From positions 62,001 through 126,000 of the forward strand of contig NZ_JAQITC010000003.1 in NCBI RefSeq assembly GCF_028618525.1: 64,000 nt of DNA, in the 5' to 3' direction. The notes under the pieces are model-generated. The model did not search any database and was not told the DNA's origin. It saw only the letters and a program-made list of their open reading frames with translations. Both the position numbers and the translations under genes were made by a program. The number at the start of each line of letters is the position of its first letter. Positions within the stretch are counted from its first letter, which is position 1. Source of the DNA: Bartonella sp. AU55XJBT. Lineage in GTDB: Bacteria; Pseudomonadota; Alphaproteobacteria; Rhizobiales; Rhizobiaceae. Of this stretch, positions 49,389-58,710 are shown one piece after another.

Positions 49389-51407
49389 ATGTTTGGAAGA
49401 CTTACAGATCCTACGGCAGGTGCTTTTCATGCGCTTGCACATGAGCCGATCGTTTTATATACATGTATCGCGATTGTTGTAATTGGTTTAGTTGCTTTTG
49501 TTGCTTTAACGGCGCTTGGGTGGTGGGGGATTTTATGGCGAAATTGGATTACAACTGTTGACCATAAACGTATCGGTATTATGTATATAGTACTTGGAAT
49601 TATTATGCTTGTTCGCGGTTTTGCGGACGCGCTTATGATGCGAACGCATCAAGCTTTAGCTCTTGGGAGTGAGACAGCAGGTTATTTGCCCCCTGAGCAT
49701 TTTGATCAAATTTTTTCGGCGCATGGCACGATCATGATTTTTTTCATGGCTACGCCCATTTTATTTGGTCTTTTCAATTATCTTATACCGCTTCAAATTG
49801 GTGCGCGTGATGTTGCTTTTCCCTTTGCAAATAATCTAGGTTTTTGGATTACAGCAGCTGGAGCAATCTTGATTAATATATCGCTAGGTGTTGGTAATTT
49901 TGGTCGTGGTGGTTGGCTCATGTATCCACCTTTTACAGAGTTGCAAACGAGTCCAGATACAGGGGTAGACTATTATTTATGGTCACTTCAGCTTTCTGGT
50001 ATTGCGACAACTATGGGGGCAATCAATTTCGTTGCAACAATGATTAAGATGCGTGCTCCTGGAATGACAATGATGAGAATGCCTGTTTTTTGTTGGAGCG
50101 CTTTTGTCAGTAATGTCCTTATTTTAGTGATTTATCCTGTCTTAACTGTAGCCTTTGCACTTTTGGCCTGTGATCGTTATCTGAGCATGAATTTCTTTAC
50201 CAATGTTGGTGGCGGAAATCCAATGGTATGGATTAACTATGTTTGGGTTTTTGGTCATCCAGAGGTTTATGTTTTGGTTGTTCCTGCTTTTGGAATTGTT
50301 TCTGAGGTCGTATCAACTTTTTCTTCAAAACGCCTCTTTGGTTACACTTCCATGATATGGGCCATGTTGGTTATTTTGATTCTTTCGCTTCTTGTTTGGG
50401 GGCATCATTTCTTCACAATGGGTGGCGGTGAAGCTGTAAATACCTTTTTTAGTATCGCAACGATGATTATTGCCGTTCCAACAGGTGTAAAAGTTTTCAA
50501 TTGGTTGCTCACGATGTATAAAGGAAGGATACGCTTTGAACCTCCAATGCTTTGGTGCATAGGCATGATCTTTACCTTTGTTGGTGGTGGATTAACCGGT
50601 GTTTTATTATCGATTGTTCCTGCTGATTGGCAGTTTCATAACTCGCTCTTTTTAGTAGCGCATTTCCACCATACAATTATTGGAGGTGTGGTTTTTGCTT
50701 ATTTAGCTGGACTTGCTTTTTGGTTTCCAAAAGTTTTTGGTTATAAACCAAATCGTATGCTAGGGATTGCATCTTTCTGGTGTTGGTTTATTGGTTTTTA
50801 TCTTGCCTTTTTCCCTGTTTATGCCCTTGGGCTAATGGGAGCGACGCGTCGTCTTCAGCATTACATGGAACCTAGTTGGCAGCCGATGTTTATTATTGCT
50901 GCTCTAGGTGCTTTTATTATCTTACTTGGTATCCTTTGTTTTGTGTTACAGGTTGTTTTGGCAATTTGGTACGGTATTAAGCATAAAGGTCACTTACCGG
51001 TAACGTTAAATGATTCTTGGGGTGATGCACGTACACTTGAATGGTTTACCTCTTCACCGCCTCCTTCCTATAATTTTGCTCTTCTTCCAAAGATACAGTC
51101 TGATGATGCTTATTGGAATATGAAGAAAAGTGGTTATCAACGTCCGACAAGTGGATTTACAAAAATTCATATGCCGTCGAATACATCGGCTGGAATTATT
51201 GCTGGCTTCTTCTCATTAGTTGTTGGGTTTGCACTTGTTTGGCACATTTGGTGGCTTGTTGCGATCGGACTGGTTGGTTTTATTGCAACGCTTGTGTGTC
51301 ATTCATTAACAGGTGATCACCATGGTTATTATATTTCAGCTGAAGAAGTACAAAAAACTGAAGATGCCTTTACAGCTGTTCTTAAAAAACAAGGAGTGAC
51401 AGTATGA
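49389..51407 (+). CDS. cyoB: Cytochrome o ubiquinol oxidase subunit I
   Basis: Catalytic subunit holding low-spin haem b, the high-spin haem and Cu-B. The 672-residue product has about 15 membrane segments. Haem and copper ligands are visible: His in FSAHGTIMIFF, the His-Tyr pair in GHPEVYVL, HH in VWGHHFFTMG, and the two His in VAHFHHTIIGG. The proton-pumping motif is present around FNYLIPLQIGARDVAFPF. cyoC starts 4 bp before its end. Confidence 0.97.
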   Translation: MFGRLTDPTAGAFHALAHEPIVLYTCIAIVVIGLVAFVALTALGWWGILWRNWITTVDHKRIGIMYIVLGIIMLVRGFADALMMRTHQALALGSETAGYLPPEHFDQIFSAHGTIMIFFMATPILFGLFNYLIPLQIGARDVAFPFANNLGFWITAAGAILINISLGVGNFGRGGWLMYPPFTELQTSPDTGVDYYLWSLQLSGIATTMGAINFVATMIKMRAPGMTMMRMPVFCWSAFVSNVLILVIYPVLTVAFALLACDRYLSMNFFTNVGGGNPMVWINYVWVFGHPEVYVLVVPAFGIVSEVVSTFSSKRLFGYTSMIWAMLVILILSLLVWGHHFFTMGGGEAVNTFFSIATMIIAVPTGVKVFNWLLTMYKGRIRFEPPMLWCIGMIFTFVGGGLTGVLLSIVPADWQFHNSLFLVAHFHHTIIGGVVFAYLAGLAFWFPKVFGYKPNRMLGIASFWCWFIGFYLAFFPVYALGLMGATRRLQHYMEPSWQPMFIIAALGAFIILLGILCFVLQVVLAIWYGIKHKGHLPVTLNDSWGDARTLEWFTSSPPPSYNFALLPKIQSDDAYWNMKKSGYQRPTSGFTKIHMPSNTSAGIIAGFFSLVVGFALVWHIWWLVAIGLVGFIATLVCHSLTGDHHGYYISAEEVQKTEDAFTAVLKKQGVTV

Positions 51408-52072
51408 GTGCAGTAACAATGAATAATGCGAGTACTGTGGATAAACTTCACCACGATAGTAGCTCGGTCATGACGTTTGGTTTTTGGGTCTATATTCTTT
51501 CAGACTTGATCCTGTTTTCGACACTTTTTTCAAGTTTTGCTGTCTTTTCTGCTTCTTATGGGGGCGGTAAAGCGGGCAATGAATTTATAGATTTAAAGTT
51601 TGTTTTAGTTGAGACTGCTTTCTTATTGTTTTCATCCGTCACTTATGGCTTTGCAATGGTACAGGCACATAAAAATAACATCAGTGGTGTGCGTTTATGG
51701 ATGGCCATAACCTTTGCATTTGGGTGTTGCTTCATTGGTATGGAACTTTATGAATTCCATGAATTATTGGGTGAGGTCTTTTATTATGATCCAAATGCTT
51801 ATGCGGGTATCGATCCTGCAACAGGTTTACAGCTTTTTGGTCGAGAAATTCTCTCTGCTTATTGGTCAGCATTCTTTGCTTTGGTTGGCACCCATGGACT
51901 TCACGTAAGTGTTGGTCTTCTTTGGATGGTTGTGATGTTTTTTCATCTCCGTCATAATGGCTTGGATCAGAATAATAAAACGCGTTTAGCATGCCTTTCC
52001 ATTTTTTGGCATTTACTTGATATTGTATGGGTTGGTGTTTTCACCATGGTTTATCTGTTAGGAGCGTTGTGA
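51404..52072 (+). CDS. cyoC: Cytochrome o ubiquinol oxidase subunit III
   Basis: Subunit III of the quinol oxidase, a COX3-family membrane protein of 222 residues with five membrane segments. The family stretch GTHGLHVSVGLLWM is near residue 163 and FWHLLDIVWVGVFTMVYL at the end. The ATG overlaps the cyoB stop by 4 bp, and the stop overlaps the cyoD start as TGATG. Confidence 0.95.
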   Translation: MSAVTMNNASTVDKLHHDSSSVMTFGFWVYILSDLILFSTLFSSFAVFSASYGGGKAGNEFIDLKFVLVETAFLLFSSVTYGFAMVQAHKNNISGVRLWMAITFAFGCCFIGMELYEFHELLGEVFYYDPNAYAGIDPATGLQLFGREILSAYWSAFFALVGTHGLHVSVGLLWMVVMFFHLRHNGLDQNNKTRLACLSIFWHLLDIVWVGVFTMVYLLGAL

Positions 52073-52800
52073 TGAGCATGCAAAAAGAAACACATGGTCC
52101 CAGTACTGGTTCCTATTTGGTCGGTTTTATTCTGGCTGTATTTTTCACTTTAGGTTCTTTTATTCCTGTAATGTATGGAATGATGGAAAGTTGGGCAATT
52201 AGTACAAAGGTTGCGTATCTTATTGGGATGGCAATTATTCAGATTATAGTACAAATTGTTTTCTTTTTACACTTGAGCTCTGGTCCAGATGCTAAGTGGA
52301 ATTTAAGCGCTTTATGGTTTGCTGCTATTTGCGTTTTTGTTATTATTGGGGGTACGTGGTGGGCTATTTCCCATTTGAATTATAATATGATGGGTGGTTC
52401 AGGACGTGTTATTGAACCAGAAATATCAAGAATGGATGATTCTTCAGTATCTGGGCAGCTATCAAATAAAGATATATCTGTAAGAAAACAGCCAGAAAAG
52501 ACGCTGAACTCAGAAATTTCCATGGAGCAAACTCCAAGTATGCAATCTGCTGTAGATCAAGTACCTGGTTCAGAAATGCCTATAGAGCAAGTTCCGAGTA
52601 TGCAGACTCCTGTAGATCAAGCGCCTGGTTCAGAAGTACCTATGGAGCAAGTTCCAAGTATGCAGACTCCTGTAGATCAAGCGCCTGGTTCAGAAGTACC
52701 TATGGAGCAAGTTCCAAGTATGCAGACTCCTGTAGATCAAGTGCCTGGTTCAGAAGTGCCCATGGAGCAAACTCCAAGTATGCACTCTCCTGTGGAATAG
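52072..52800 (+). CDS. cyoD: Cytochrome o ubiquinol oxidase subunit IV with a repeat-built C-terminal tail
   Basis: Small subunit of the bo3 oxidase that helps assemble the haem-copper centre. Residues 1-105 form the normal subunit: three membrane segments near 15-37, 46-68 and 78-100, including the VQIVFFLHLSS stretch. CyoD proteins usually end there, at about 110-130 residues. This one runs to 242 residues. After a linker (about 106-143) come five 20-residue units of the type PGSEVPMEQVPSMQTPVDQ, each coded by a 60-bp direct repeat. By the E. coli topology the tail would face the periplasm, which is an inference. AGGAG precedes the ATG at 52072. No cyoE follows. Confidence 0.94.
   Translation: MSMQKETHGPSTGSYLVGFILAVFFTLGSFIPVMYGMMESWAISTKVAYLIGMAIIQIIVQIVFFLHLSSGPDAKWNLSALWFAAICVFVIIGGTWWAISHLNYNMMGGSGRVIEPEISRMDDSSVSGQLSNKDISVRKQPEKTLNSEISMEQTPSMQSAVDQVPGSEMPIEQVPSMQTPVDQAPGSEVPMEQVPSMQTPVDQAPGSEVPMEQVPSMQTPVDQVPGSEVPMEQTPSMHSPVE
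52501..52800 (+). repeat. 60-bp in-frame tandem repeat in cyoD, five units
   Basis: Units start at 52501, 52561, 52621, 52681 and 52741. The units at 52621 and 52681 are identical over all 60 bases; the outer ones differ by a few substitutions. The period is a multiple of three, so unit gain or loss keeps the frame. A degenerate sixth fragment lies after the stop at 52808-52824. Confidence 0.97.
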
Positions 52801-53205
52801 TTGTGAGAAATACCTGTAGAGCTGATGTGGCATGCATAAGCTCTACAGGGGGACTCGCAAAGATTCGTAGGATATGAAGAGGAGGTTAAGGGTAAGATAT
52901 CAATAGAATGCATATCATGATTTTGGACGTGCTTTTATTTTTAAGAAGACGATCCATTGTGCATTTAGTCAAGCTTTGATTTTTGAGATAGAGAGCTATT
53001 TGTAGAATATACAAAGGATGGTATTTGTACAGTTCAATACAGATAAAGAGAGCGTGAAGAACACATTTTTATGTTTATGTGAGATAAAGCTACGAAGAAG
53101 TAACATTGTAGTTTTACAAGATTTATATTAAAGAGAGCATTGAAGTTATTTATAATAATAGCGTGCAACTGAAATCGACAATTTAGAGAATAATCAGAAA
53201 ACTTA
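52801..53205. other. Gap between cyoD and gpsA
   Basis: About 405 bp. It starts with a relic of the cyoD repeat and a perfect 11-bp hairpin. The rest is AT-rich and should carry the gpsA promoter; no gene is seen. Confidence 0.6.
52813..52849 (+). terminator. Stem-loop after cyoD
   Basis: CCTGTAGAGCT and AGCTCTACAGG form a perfect 11-bp stem with a 15-base loop, starting 12 bp after the cyoD stop. No T run follows, so it may protect or process the 3' end rather than terminate by itself. Confidence 0.45.
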
Positions 53206-54210
53206 ATGAAAACCGTTGCAATGACAGTTATTGGTGCTGGTTCTTTTGGTACTGCGTTAGCGATTGCTCTTGCTCGTAATGGTCATAATGTTTTACTTTG
53301 GGGATATAATTCTCAACACATCGAGAAATTACAAGAACAACGTTGTAATCAAGTATATTTGCCCGATATTCAATTTCCTGAAAATTTGTTACTTGAAGAT
53401 TCGCTTGCAACTGCAATAACAGCAAGTGACAATATACTAATCGCTGTTCCAAGCCATGTATTTCATCAAGTGTTGTATAATATTCAGCCTTATTTGGATA
53501 AACATTCACGTGTTATTTGGGCAACGAAAGGCTTAGAACAGGGTACAGGACGTTTTTTACAAGAAGTTGCTCGTGAGATTTTAGGTGAAAAAATCCCTTT
53601 AGCTGTTTTTTCTGGACCAACTTTTGCTAAAGAACTCGCTATTGGTTGGCCTACTGCAATGACGATAGCTGCTTCTGATGTTGAGTTTGCTAAAGAATTG
53701 CAGCAACTTTTTCATTGTGACAAAAGTTTTAGAGTTTATAAAAGCTCAGATATGATTGGTGTTCAATTAGGGGGAGCCGTCAAAAATGTTATTGCTATTG
53801 GTGCAGGAATATCAGATGGCATGGGATTTGGGGCAAATGCACGAACAGCTCTCATCACACGAGGATTAGCTGAAATCAGTCGTTTAGGGGGCGCTATGGG
53901 GGCTGAGCTTTCCACATTTATGGGAATGACAGGCTTAGGTGATCTGGTTTTGACATGTACTGATAATCAATCACGTAATCGCCGTTTTGGAATACTTCTT
54001 GGTAAAGGAATAGGTATAAAAGAAGCGGAAAAAAAAATTGGTCAGGTTGTGGAAGGGTACTTAAATACCAAGGAAGTACATATGTTAGCGCAACGTATTG
54101 GGGTGGAAGTGCCTATTGTAGAACAAATTTATCAAATTCTCTATTGTGGTAAAGACATAACTGAAGCGGCTAATACATTATTGAGTCGCACTCTCAAGGA
54201 TGAAATATAG
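53206..54210 (+). CDS. gpsA: Glycerol-3-phosphate dehydrogenase [NAD(P)+]
   Basis: Reduces dihydroxyacetone phosphate to sn-glycerol-3-phosphate for phospholipid synthesis. The 334-residue product has the N-terminal nucleotide fold [12 protein letters not shown] (residues 8-19), IAVPSHVF near 85, [11 protein letters not shown] near 105, the catalytic lysine in [16 protein letters not shown] near 190, and the substrate-binding arginine in NQSRNRRFG near 260. The start may be 53206 or the ATG 15 bp later. It stands alone in a gene-poor stretch. Confidence 0.96.
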   Translation: MKTVAMTVIGAGSFGTALAIALARNGHNVLLWGYNSQHIEKLQEQRCNQVYLPDIQFPENLLLEDSLATAITASDNILIAVPSHVFHQVLYNIQPYLDKHSRVIWATKGLEQGTGRFLQEVAREILGEKIPLAVFSGPTFAKELAIGWPTAMTIAASDVEFAKELQQLFHCDKSFRVYKSSDMIGVQLGGAVKNVIAIGAGISDGMGFGANARTALITRGLAEISRLGGAMGAELSTFMGMTGLGDLVLTCTDNQSRNRRFGILLGKGIGIKEAEKKIGQVVEGYLNTKEVHMLAQRIGVEVPIVEQIYQILYCGKDITEAANTLLSRTLKDEI

Positions 54211-54704
54211 TAGTATCCTGTATTCTTAAATAATTTCAATCGTAACAAATAGAAATATAAAATAGATTGTGTTGATGATTGTATAAGTCTGTTATATCTC
54301 AGAAAATTACAGATTCATATCATTCGATTTTTTTATGAAGTAGAGTTGAAATATAAAAGTTTTGGCTCTTGTTAAGTATCTCTTTGAAAATAATTTATTA
54401 TTTCTACTTACATATGTTTGTCTAATGTAATGAAAGAGATATTTTAATTTTCTCTTAAACGCTAATAATATTTGAAGAATAGTAGAAAATTTATAGGGGA
54501 GTAGCACCTTATTTATATAAAGTTAAGCTAGAAATTTTCTATTATCCGATTTCCAATATTATTTGTGCGTTTAATAGCTTTTATGCAATAGATTGGATTT
54601 GAAGGCTTTCCCCATGAGATTTAATCTAGTAGAGAAAGCACTCATCACTATGCAAACAAAGGACTCTACAGATGAGCGATTTTATTTTTGAAGTCGGATG
54701 TTTT
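54211..54704. other. Gap between gpsA and fabI
   Basis: About 490 bp between convergent genes. It is AT-rich, with no recognisable gene and no obvious terminator. Confidence 0.6.
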
Positions 54705-55523
54705 TTATCCTTCTTGGGAGTCTTCAGTTTTTTTCAGTTCTTCAAGTATTGGCATAGACATGATATTATAGCCTGAATCAACATAGTGAATTTCACCTGT
54801 AACGCCTGATGACAAGTCAGAGAGGAGATAAAGCGCGGATTTTCCAATTTCATGAATATCCACGGTACGACGTAATGGGGCATTACGTCGTTGGTGTGAA
54901 AATATTGCACGTGCAGCTGCAATACCATTACCCGCTAAGGTTCTAACAGGACCAGCTGAAATCGCATTGACGCGGATATTTTGCGGGCCAAAGTCTGCCG
55001 CTAAATAACGGACCATAGCTTCTAAAGCAGCTTTAGCAACCCCCATGATATTATAATTAGGGACAACTTGCTGTGAAGCGCCATAGGTAAGGGTTAAAAG
55101 TGCTCCTCCATGAGGCATAAGCTTTTCTGCACGCTGAGCAATTTCAGTAAAGGAATAAGCTGAAATAACCATTGTACGTTGAAAGTTTTCACGCGTTGTA
55201 ACATCAACGTAACGCCCTTTTAGCTGATTTTTATCTGAAAAACCAATAGCATGGACAATAAAATCAATTGTTTTCCATTCTTTTTCAAGTTTTTCAAAGA
55301 CCTCATCAACATTTTCAATTTTTTCAACATCACACTCTAGAACTAATTTGCAGCCAAGCTTATCTGCTAGAGGCTGAACACGTTTTCCGAAAGCATCTCC
55401 TTGATAAGTTAAGGCTAATTCAGCTCCTGCTTGTGCGAGTTGACAGGCAATGCCCCAAGCAATTGAATGGTCATTCGCAATTCCCATAATAAGGCCACGT
55501 TTGCCCTCCATCAAACCTTTCAT
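54705..55523 (-). CDS. fabI: Enoyl-[acyl-carrier-protein] reductase (NADH)
   Basis: Last reductive step of each fatty acid elongation cycle; target of triclosan and isoniazid-type inhibitors in other bacteria. The 272-residue product is a short-chain dehydrogenase relative with GIANDHSIAWGIA near residue 15. The catalytic Tyr-x6-Lys occurs as YNIMGVAK near 158-165, and the substrate loop is AISAGPVRTLAGNGI near 192. GGAG precedes the ATG. It follows fabB by 48 bp in a fabA-fabB-fabI operon. Confidence 0.96.
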   Translation of the reverse strand: MKGLMEGKRGLIMGIANDHSIAWGIACQLAQAGAELALTYQGDAFGKRVQPLADKLGCKLVLECDVEKIENVDEVFEKLEKEWKTIDFIVHAIGFSDKNQLKGRYVDVTTRENFQRTMVISAYSFTEIAQRAEKLMPHGGALLTLTYGASQQVVPNYNIMGVAKAALEAMVRYLAADFGPQNIRVNAISAGPVRTLAGNGIAAARAIFSHQRRNAPLRRTVDIHEIGKSALYLLSDLSSGVTGEIHYVDSGYNIMSMPILEELKKTEDSQEG

Positions 55524-55571
55524 ATTATTCTCCGTAAGACCGTATTTTTTTCAATTACTAAGAACTTTCAT

Positions 55572-56792
55572 TTATACATAGCGTTGAAAAATAAGCGTTG
55601 CATTGGTACCGCCAAAGCCAAAAGTATTTGACAATACGGTATTCAGTTGTTGATGATCGCGTCGTTCACGAACAATTGGCATATCAGCAAAAGCTGGATC
55701 CAGTTCTTCGATATGGGCACTTTCACAGATAAAATTATGATTCATCATTAACAATGTATAGATTGCTTCGTGAACACCTGCGGCTCCTAAGGAATGCCCT
55801 GTTAGAGATTTGGTAGCAGAAATGGGGGGGCATTGATCACCTGCTCCAAAAATACGGCGGATAGCTTCTATTTCAGGAGGATCTCCAACAGGTGTTGCTG
55901 TTGCATGGGGATTGATATAATCAATTTTATCGTGGACTTTTGCAAGGGCCATGCGCATGCACCGTTCTGCTCCCTCTCCTGATGGAGCAACCATATCATG
56001 TCCATCGGATGTCGCACCATATCCAACGATTTCTCCATAGATTTTTGCCCCACGGGCTTTAGCACATTCTAGTTCTTCAAGGACTAAAACGCCAGCACCT
56101 CCAGCAATAACAAATCCATCACGATTGACATCGTAGGCCCGTGAAGCTTTATGAGGGATGTCATTATATCTACTAGACATAGCGCCCATAGCATCAAATA
56201 AAACAGAGAGTGTCCAATCCAAATCCTCGCAGCCACCGGCAAAGACGCGGTCCTGTTTACCATATTGGATCATTTCATAAGCGTTTCCAATACAATGATT
56301 GGAGGTAGCACAAGCTGAAGAGATTGAATAGTTGACCCCTTTTATCTTAAAAAAAGTTGCCAGTGTTGCTGAAGCTGTAGAACTCATCGCTTTAGGCACA
56401 ACAAAAGGCCCAACACGCTTTGGACCCTTTTGGCGTGTAATATCGGCTGCTTCTACGATTGACTGCGTTGAAGCACCTCCGGAACCCATAATAATCCCTG
56501 TGTGTTCGTTTGATACTTCATGAGGCTCTAAACCAGCATCAGCAATTGCTTGATCCATTGCAATATGATTCCATGCTGTTCCACGTCCATGAAAACGTAA
56601 AGCGCGTCGGTCAACGCGTTCTTCTATATTAATATCAGGCTTACCGTAAACTCTGCTACGAAAGCCTAACTCAGCATATTGAGGTGCGTAAGAAATTCCG
56701 GATTTTGCTTCACGTAAACTGGTTAAAACGGCTTGGGGGTCATTTCCAATCGCGGAAACAATTCCCATTCCGGTTACAACAACACGACGCAT
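55572..56792 (-). CDS. fabB: 3-oxoacyl-[acyl-carrier-protein] synthase I
   Basis: Condensing enzyme needed to elongate unsaturated acyl chains. The 406-residue product shows the KAS triad: Cys in [14 protein letters not shown] near 163, His in [14 protein letters not shown] near 298, and His in [14 protein letters not shown] near 333. [12 protein letters not shown] closes the chain. The N-terminus [16 protein letters not shown] and adjacency to fabA support FabB over FabF. AAGGAGGT precedes the ATG. Confidence 0.95.
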   Translation of the reverse strand: MRRVVVTGMGIVSAIGNDPQAVLTSLREAKSGISYAPQYAELGFRSRVYGKPDINIEERVDRRALRFHGRGTAWNHIAMDQAIADAGLEPHEVSNEHTGIIMGSGGASTQSIVEAADITRQKGPKRVGPFVVPKAMSSTASATLATFFKIKGVNYSISSACATSNHCIGNAYEMIQYGKQDRVFAGGCEDLDWTLSVLFDAMGAMSSRYNDIPHKASRAYDVNRDGFVIAGGAGVLVLEELECAKARGAKIYGEIVGYGATSDGHDMVAPSGEGAERCMRMALAKVHDKIDYINPHATATPVGDPPEIEAIRRIFGAGDQCPPISATKSLTGHSLGAAGVHEAIYTLLMMNHNFICESAHIEELDPAFADMPIVRERRDHQQLNTVLSNTFGFGGTNATLIFQRYV

Positions 56793-56848
56793 TCATACCT
56801 CCTTATTCCATACAGAATAGTAAAAAATTCTTCCTGATGAAAATAAAT

Positions 56849-57358
56849 TCAATCTTCCTTGAATAAAGCAACGCGCAAATCATTCGCTTTATAAATAGTT
56901 TCTCCATCTGCTTTGAGCCATCCATCAGCTATTCCCAAGACTAAATTTCCCCGTCGAATACGCTTAAAATCTATTCCATATTCAAGAAGTTTGGTTTGTG
57001 GTGTTACCATACCTGATAATTTCACTTCACCTGTTGATATCGCTCTTCCTTTCCCTGGTTCTCCCAACCAACCAAGAAAAAAACCTGTTAATTGCCACAT
57101 ACCATCCAATCCAAGACATCCTGGCATAACGGGATCACCTATAAAGTGACAATTAAAGAACCAGTGGTCTGGTGTAATGTCAAATTCGGCACGAACCATT
57201 CCTTTATCGTATTTACCACCAGTTTCACTGATTTGAGTGATTCGATCAATCATCAACATTGGCGGTGCCGGCAATTGCGCATTACCCTTACCAAACATTT
57301 CGCCGCGAGCGCAGCTTAGAAGCTCTTCATAAGTGTAGCGAGACTTTTGTTCAGCCAT
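56849..57358 (-). CDS. fabA: 3-hydroxydecanoyl-[acyl-carrier-protein] dehydratase/isomerase
   Basis: Introduces the double bond at C10 that commits chains to unsaturated fatty acids. The 169-residue product has the active-site His in [25 protein letters not shown] (about residues 68-92), with the catalytic Asp in the same stretch. I chose ATG 57358 ([16 protein letters not shown]), placed 5 bp after GGAG; an ATG 21 bp upstream is in frame. First gene of fabA-fabB-fabI, divergent from irr. Confidence 0.96.
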   Translation of the reverse strand: MAEQKSRYTYEELLSCARGEMFGKGNAQLPAPPMLMIDRITQISETGGKYDKGMVRAEFDITPDHWFFNCHFIGDPVMPGCLGLDGMWQLTGFFLGWLGEPGKGRAISTGEVKLSGMVTPQTKLLEYGIDFKRIRRGNLVLGIADGWLKADGETIYKANDLRVALFKED

Positions 57359-57578
57359 GGTTACTCCATTTATTTGCATATATCTTTATTTCTGCGCTTT
57401 TCCCCGACCTACTTTTAGAGCAAATTTTAAAGAGAGGGAAATGATTTTATATCATTTTTAGTGACAAAAGCCCTTTTTTATGTATTCTACATAGATAATT
57501 ATTTAAAAATGGAATACAAGATTGCACCATACTGTTCCCATTTTTTATATTTTTATCTTATTGAAGCAGGGAGATATT

Positions 57579-58103
57579 TTGGTTCGTAATATGTCAGGGA
57601 ATGCAGACAATTTAGATATGAATGAAAAGCAACAGTCCACAAGAGAATGTGGAGAAGGTGTGCAATATTATTCCACTTCTATGTTACAAAAACGTTTGCG
57701 TGAAAATGGTTTGCGTCCAACACGTCAGCGATTAGAGCTTGCACATATGATTTTTTCTGAAGGAAATCGTCATATTACGGCTGAAGAGCTCTATGAGGAA
57801 GCGGTGAGGGCAGGTGTTCCTGTATCCTTAGCAACGGTTTACAATACGCTTCATCAATTTACTGAAGCGGGATTATTACGGATTATTGCCGTAGAGGGTT
57901 CGAAGACTTGGTTTGATACAAATACCTCTGATCACTACCATTTTTATATAGAAGGTGAAAATCATATCCTTGATATTCCTTGCAATTTAGAAGAATTTCC
58001 CATTATTGGAAATTTGCCTACACCACCAGAAGGTATGGAAATTTCACATGTTGATTTGATCGTTCGCTTGAAACAAAAAAATCAATCTTGTGATAGGGAA
58101 TAA
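57579..58103 (+). CDS. irr: Iron response regulator Irr (Fur family)
   Basis: Irr is the Rhizobiales Fur-family regulator that responds to haem status and binds TTTAGAA-N3-TTCTAAA-type boxes. The product is about 174 residues. The DNA-binding half has LRENGLRPTRQRLELAHMIF and the recognition helix SLATVYNTLHQFTEAGLL (about residues 85-105). The dimer half has the Irr-type HYHFYIEGENH, a His cluster in place of Fur metal sites. There is no N-terminal GCP haem motif. The start is uncertain: TTG 57579 lies 5 bp after AGGGAG, while ATG 57591 (MSGNADN) is 17 bp away. Linkage to fabA is conserved in Rhizobiales. Confidence 0.92.
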   Translation: MVRNMSGNADNLDMNEKQQSTRECGEGVQYYSTSMLQKRLRENGLRPTRQRLELAHMIFSEGNRHITAEELYEEAVRAGVPVSLATVYNTLHQFTEAGLLRIIAVEGSKTWFDTNTSDHYHFYIEGENHILDIPCNLEEFPIIGNLPTPPEGMEISHVDLIVRLKQKNQSCDRE

Positions 58104-58149
58104 GCATATTCAATGAGGAATGAAAATTAAACTTGATGCATTTGAGCAT

Positions 58150-58710
58150 TCACCAACCTTTTATTTTTTCATCAGGATAGATTCCCCATAATTGAGGTTG
58201 ATGGAGCCATCCATGAACGTTATTAAGAGTGATTTCGCACCATTGTCCATCGCATTGGTGGATATTGCCAATGACATTAGGCTCTACTTCTGCCACTAGT
58301 TGTGCGTCGTCAGTGGGTTTGTTTCGTAGCATCAGCCTTTTTGTTTTATCTTTTTGCCATGGAATAGTTATAGCCGTTCGCTTTCCTGATAAAAGCGATT
58401 GATATACCCACCCTTCATCGCCTTCTGCATCACGAATTTTGCGCCATTGATCATATTCTTGTATGATTTCAATAGGTAACCCCTTCTTTTTGTAGGTAAA
58501 AATAATAGAATAGTTGCTTCCTGGCCCAACGCGTACATTAACACGAGTGGGTTTAATCGAAGCAAATCGCGGAAGGGGTAAACCACTGGGACCTAAATTT
58601 TGATTAAAGGTTTGTGCGTGCAACAAACGTGGTGGACCCAATACAATGACTTTTGCTATTAAGATACATGATGCAAGCATTAAAACGCGAAACCAACAAG
58701 AATTTTGCAC
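58150..58710 (-). CDS. Exported bacterial SH3 domain protein
   Basis: The 186-residue product has an N-terminal signal segment (about residues 8-31, likely cleavage after LLHAQ). Two SH3-like repeats follow: the first near residues 52-108 with RVNVRVGPGSNYSIIFTY and DEGWVYQSLLSG, the second near 118-176 with MLRNKP and WCEITLNNVHGWLHQPQLWG. Such proteins are exported and often bind cell-wall material; this one has no enzyme domain. It is convergent with irr, as in related genomes. Confidence 0.88.
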   Translation of the reverse strand: MQNSCWFRVLMLASCILIAKVIVLGPPRLLHAQTFNQNLGPSGLPLPRFASIKPTRVNVRVGPGSNYSIIFTYKKKGLPIEIIQEYDQWRKIRDAEGDEGWVYQSLLSGKRTAITIPWQKDKTKRLMLRNKPTDDAQLVAEVEPNVIGNIHQCDGQWCEITLNNVHGWLHQPQLWGIYPDEKIKGW

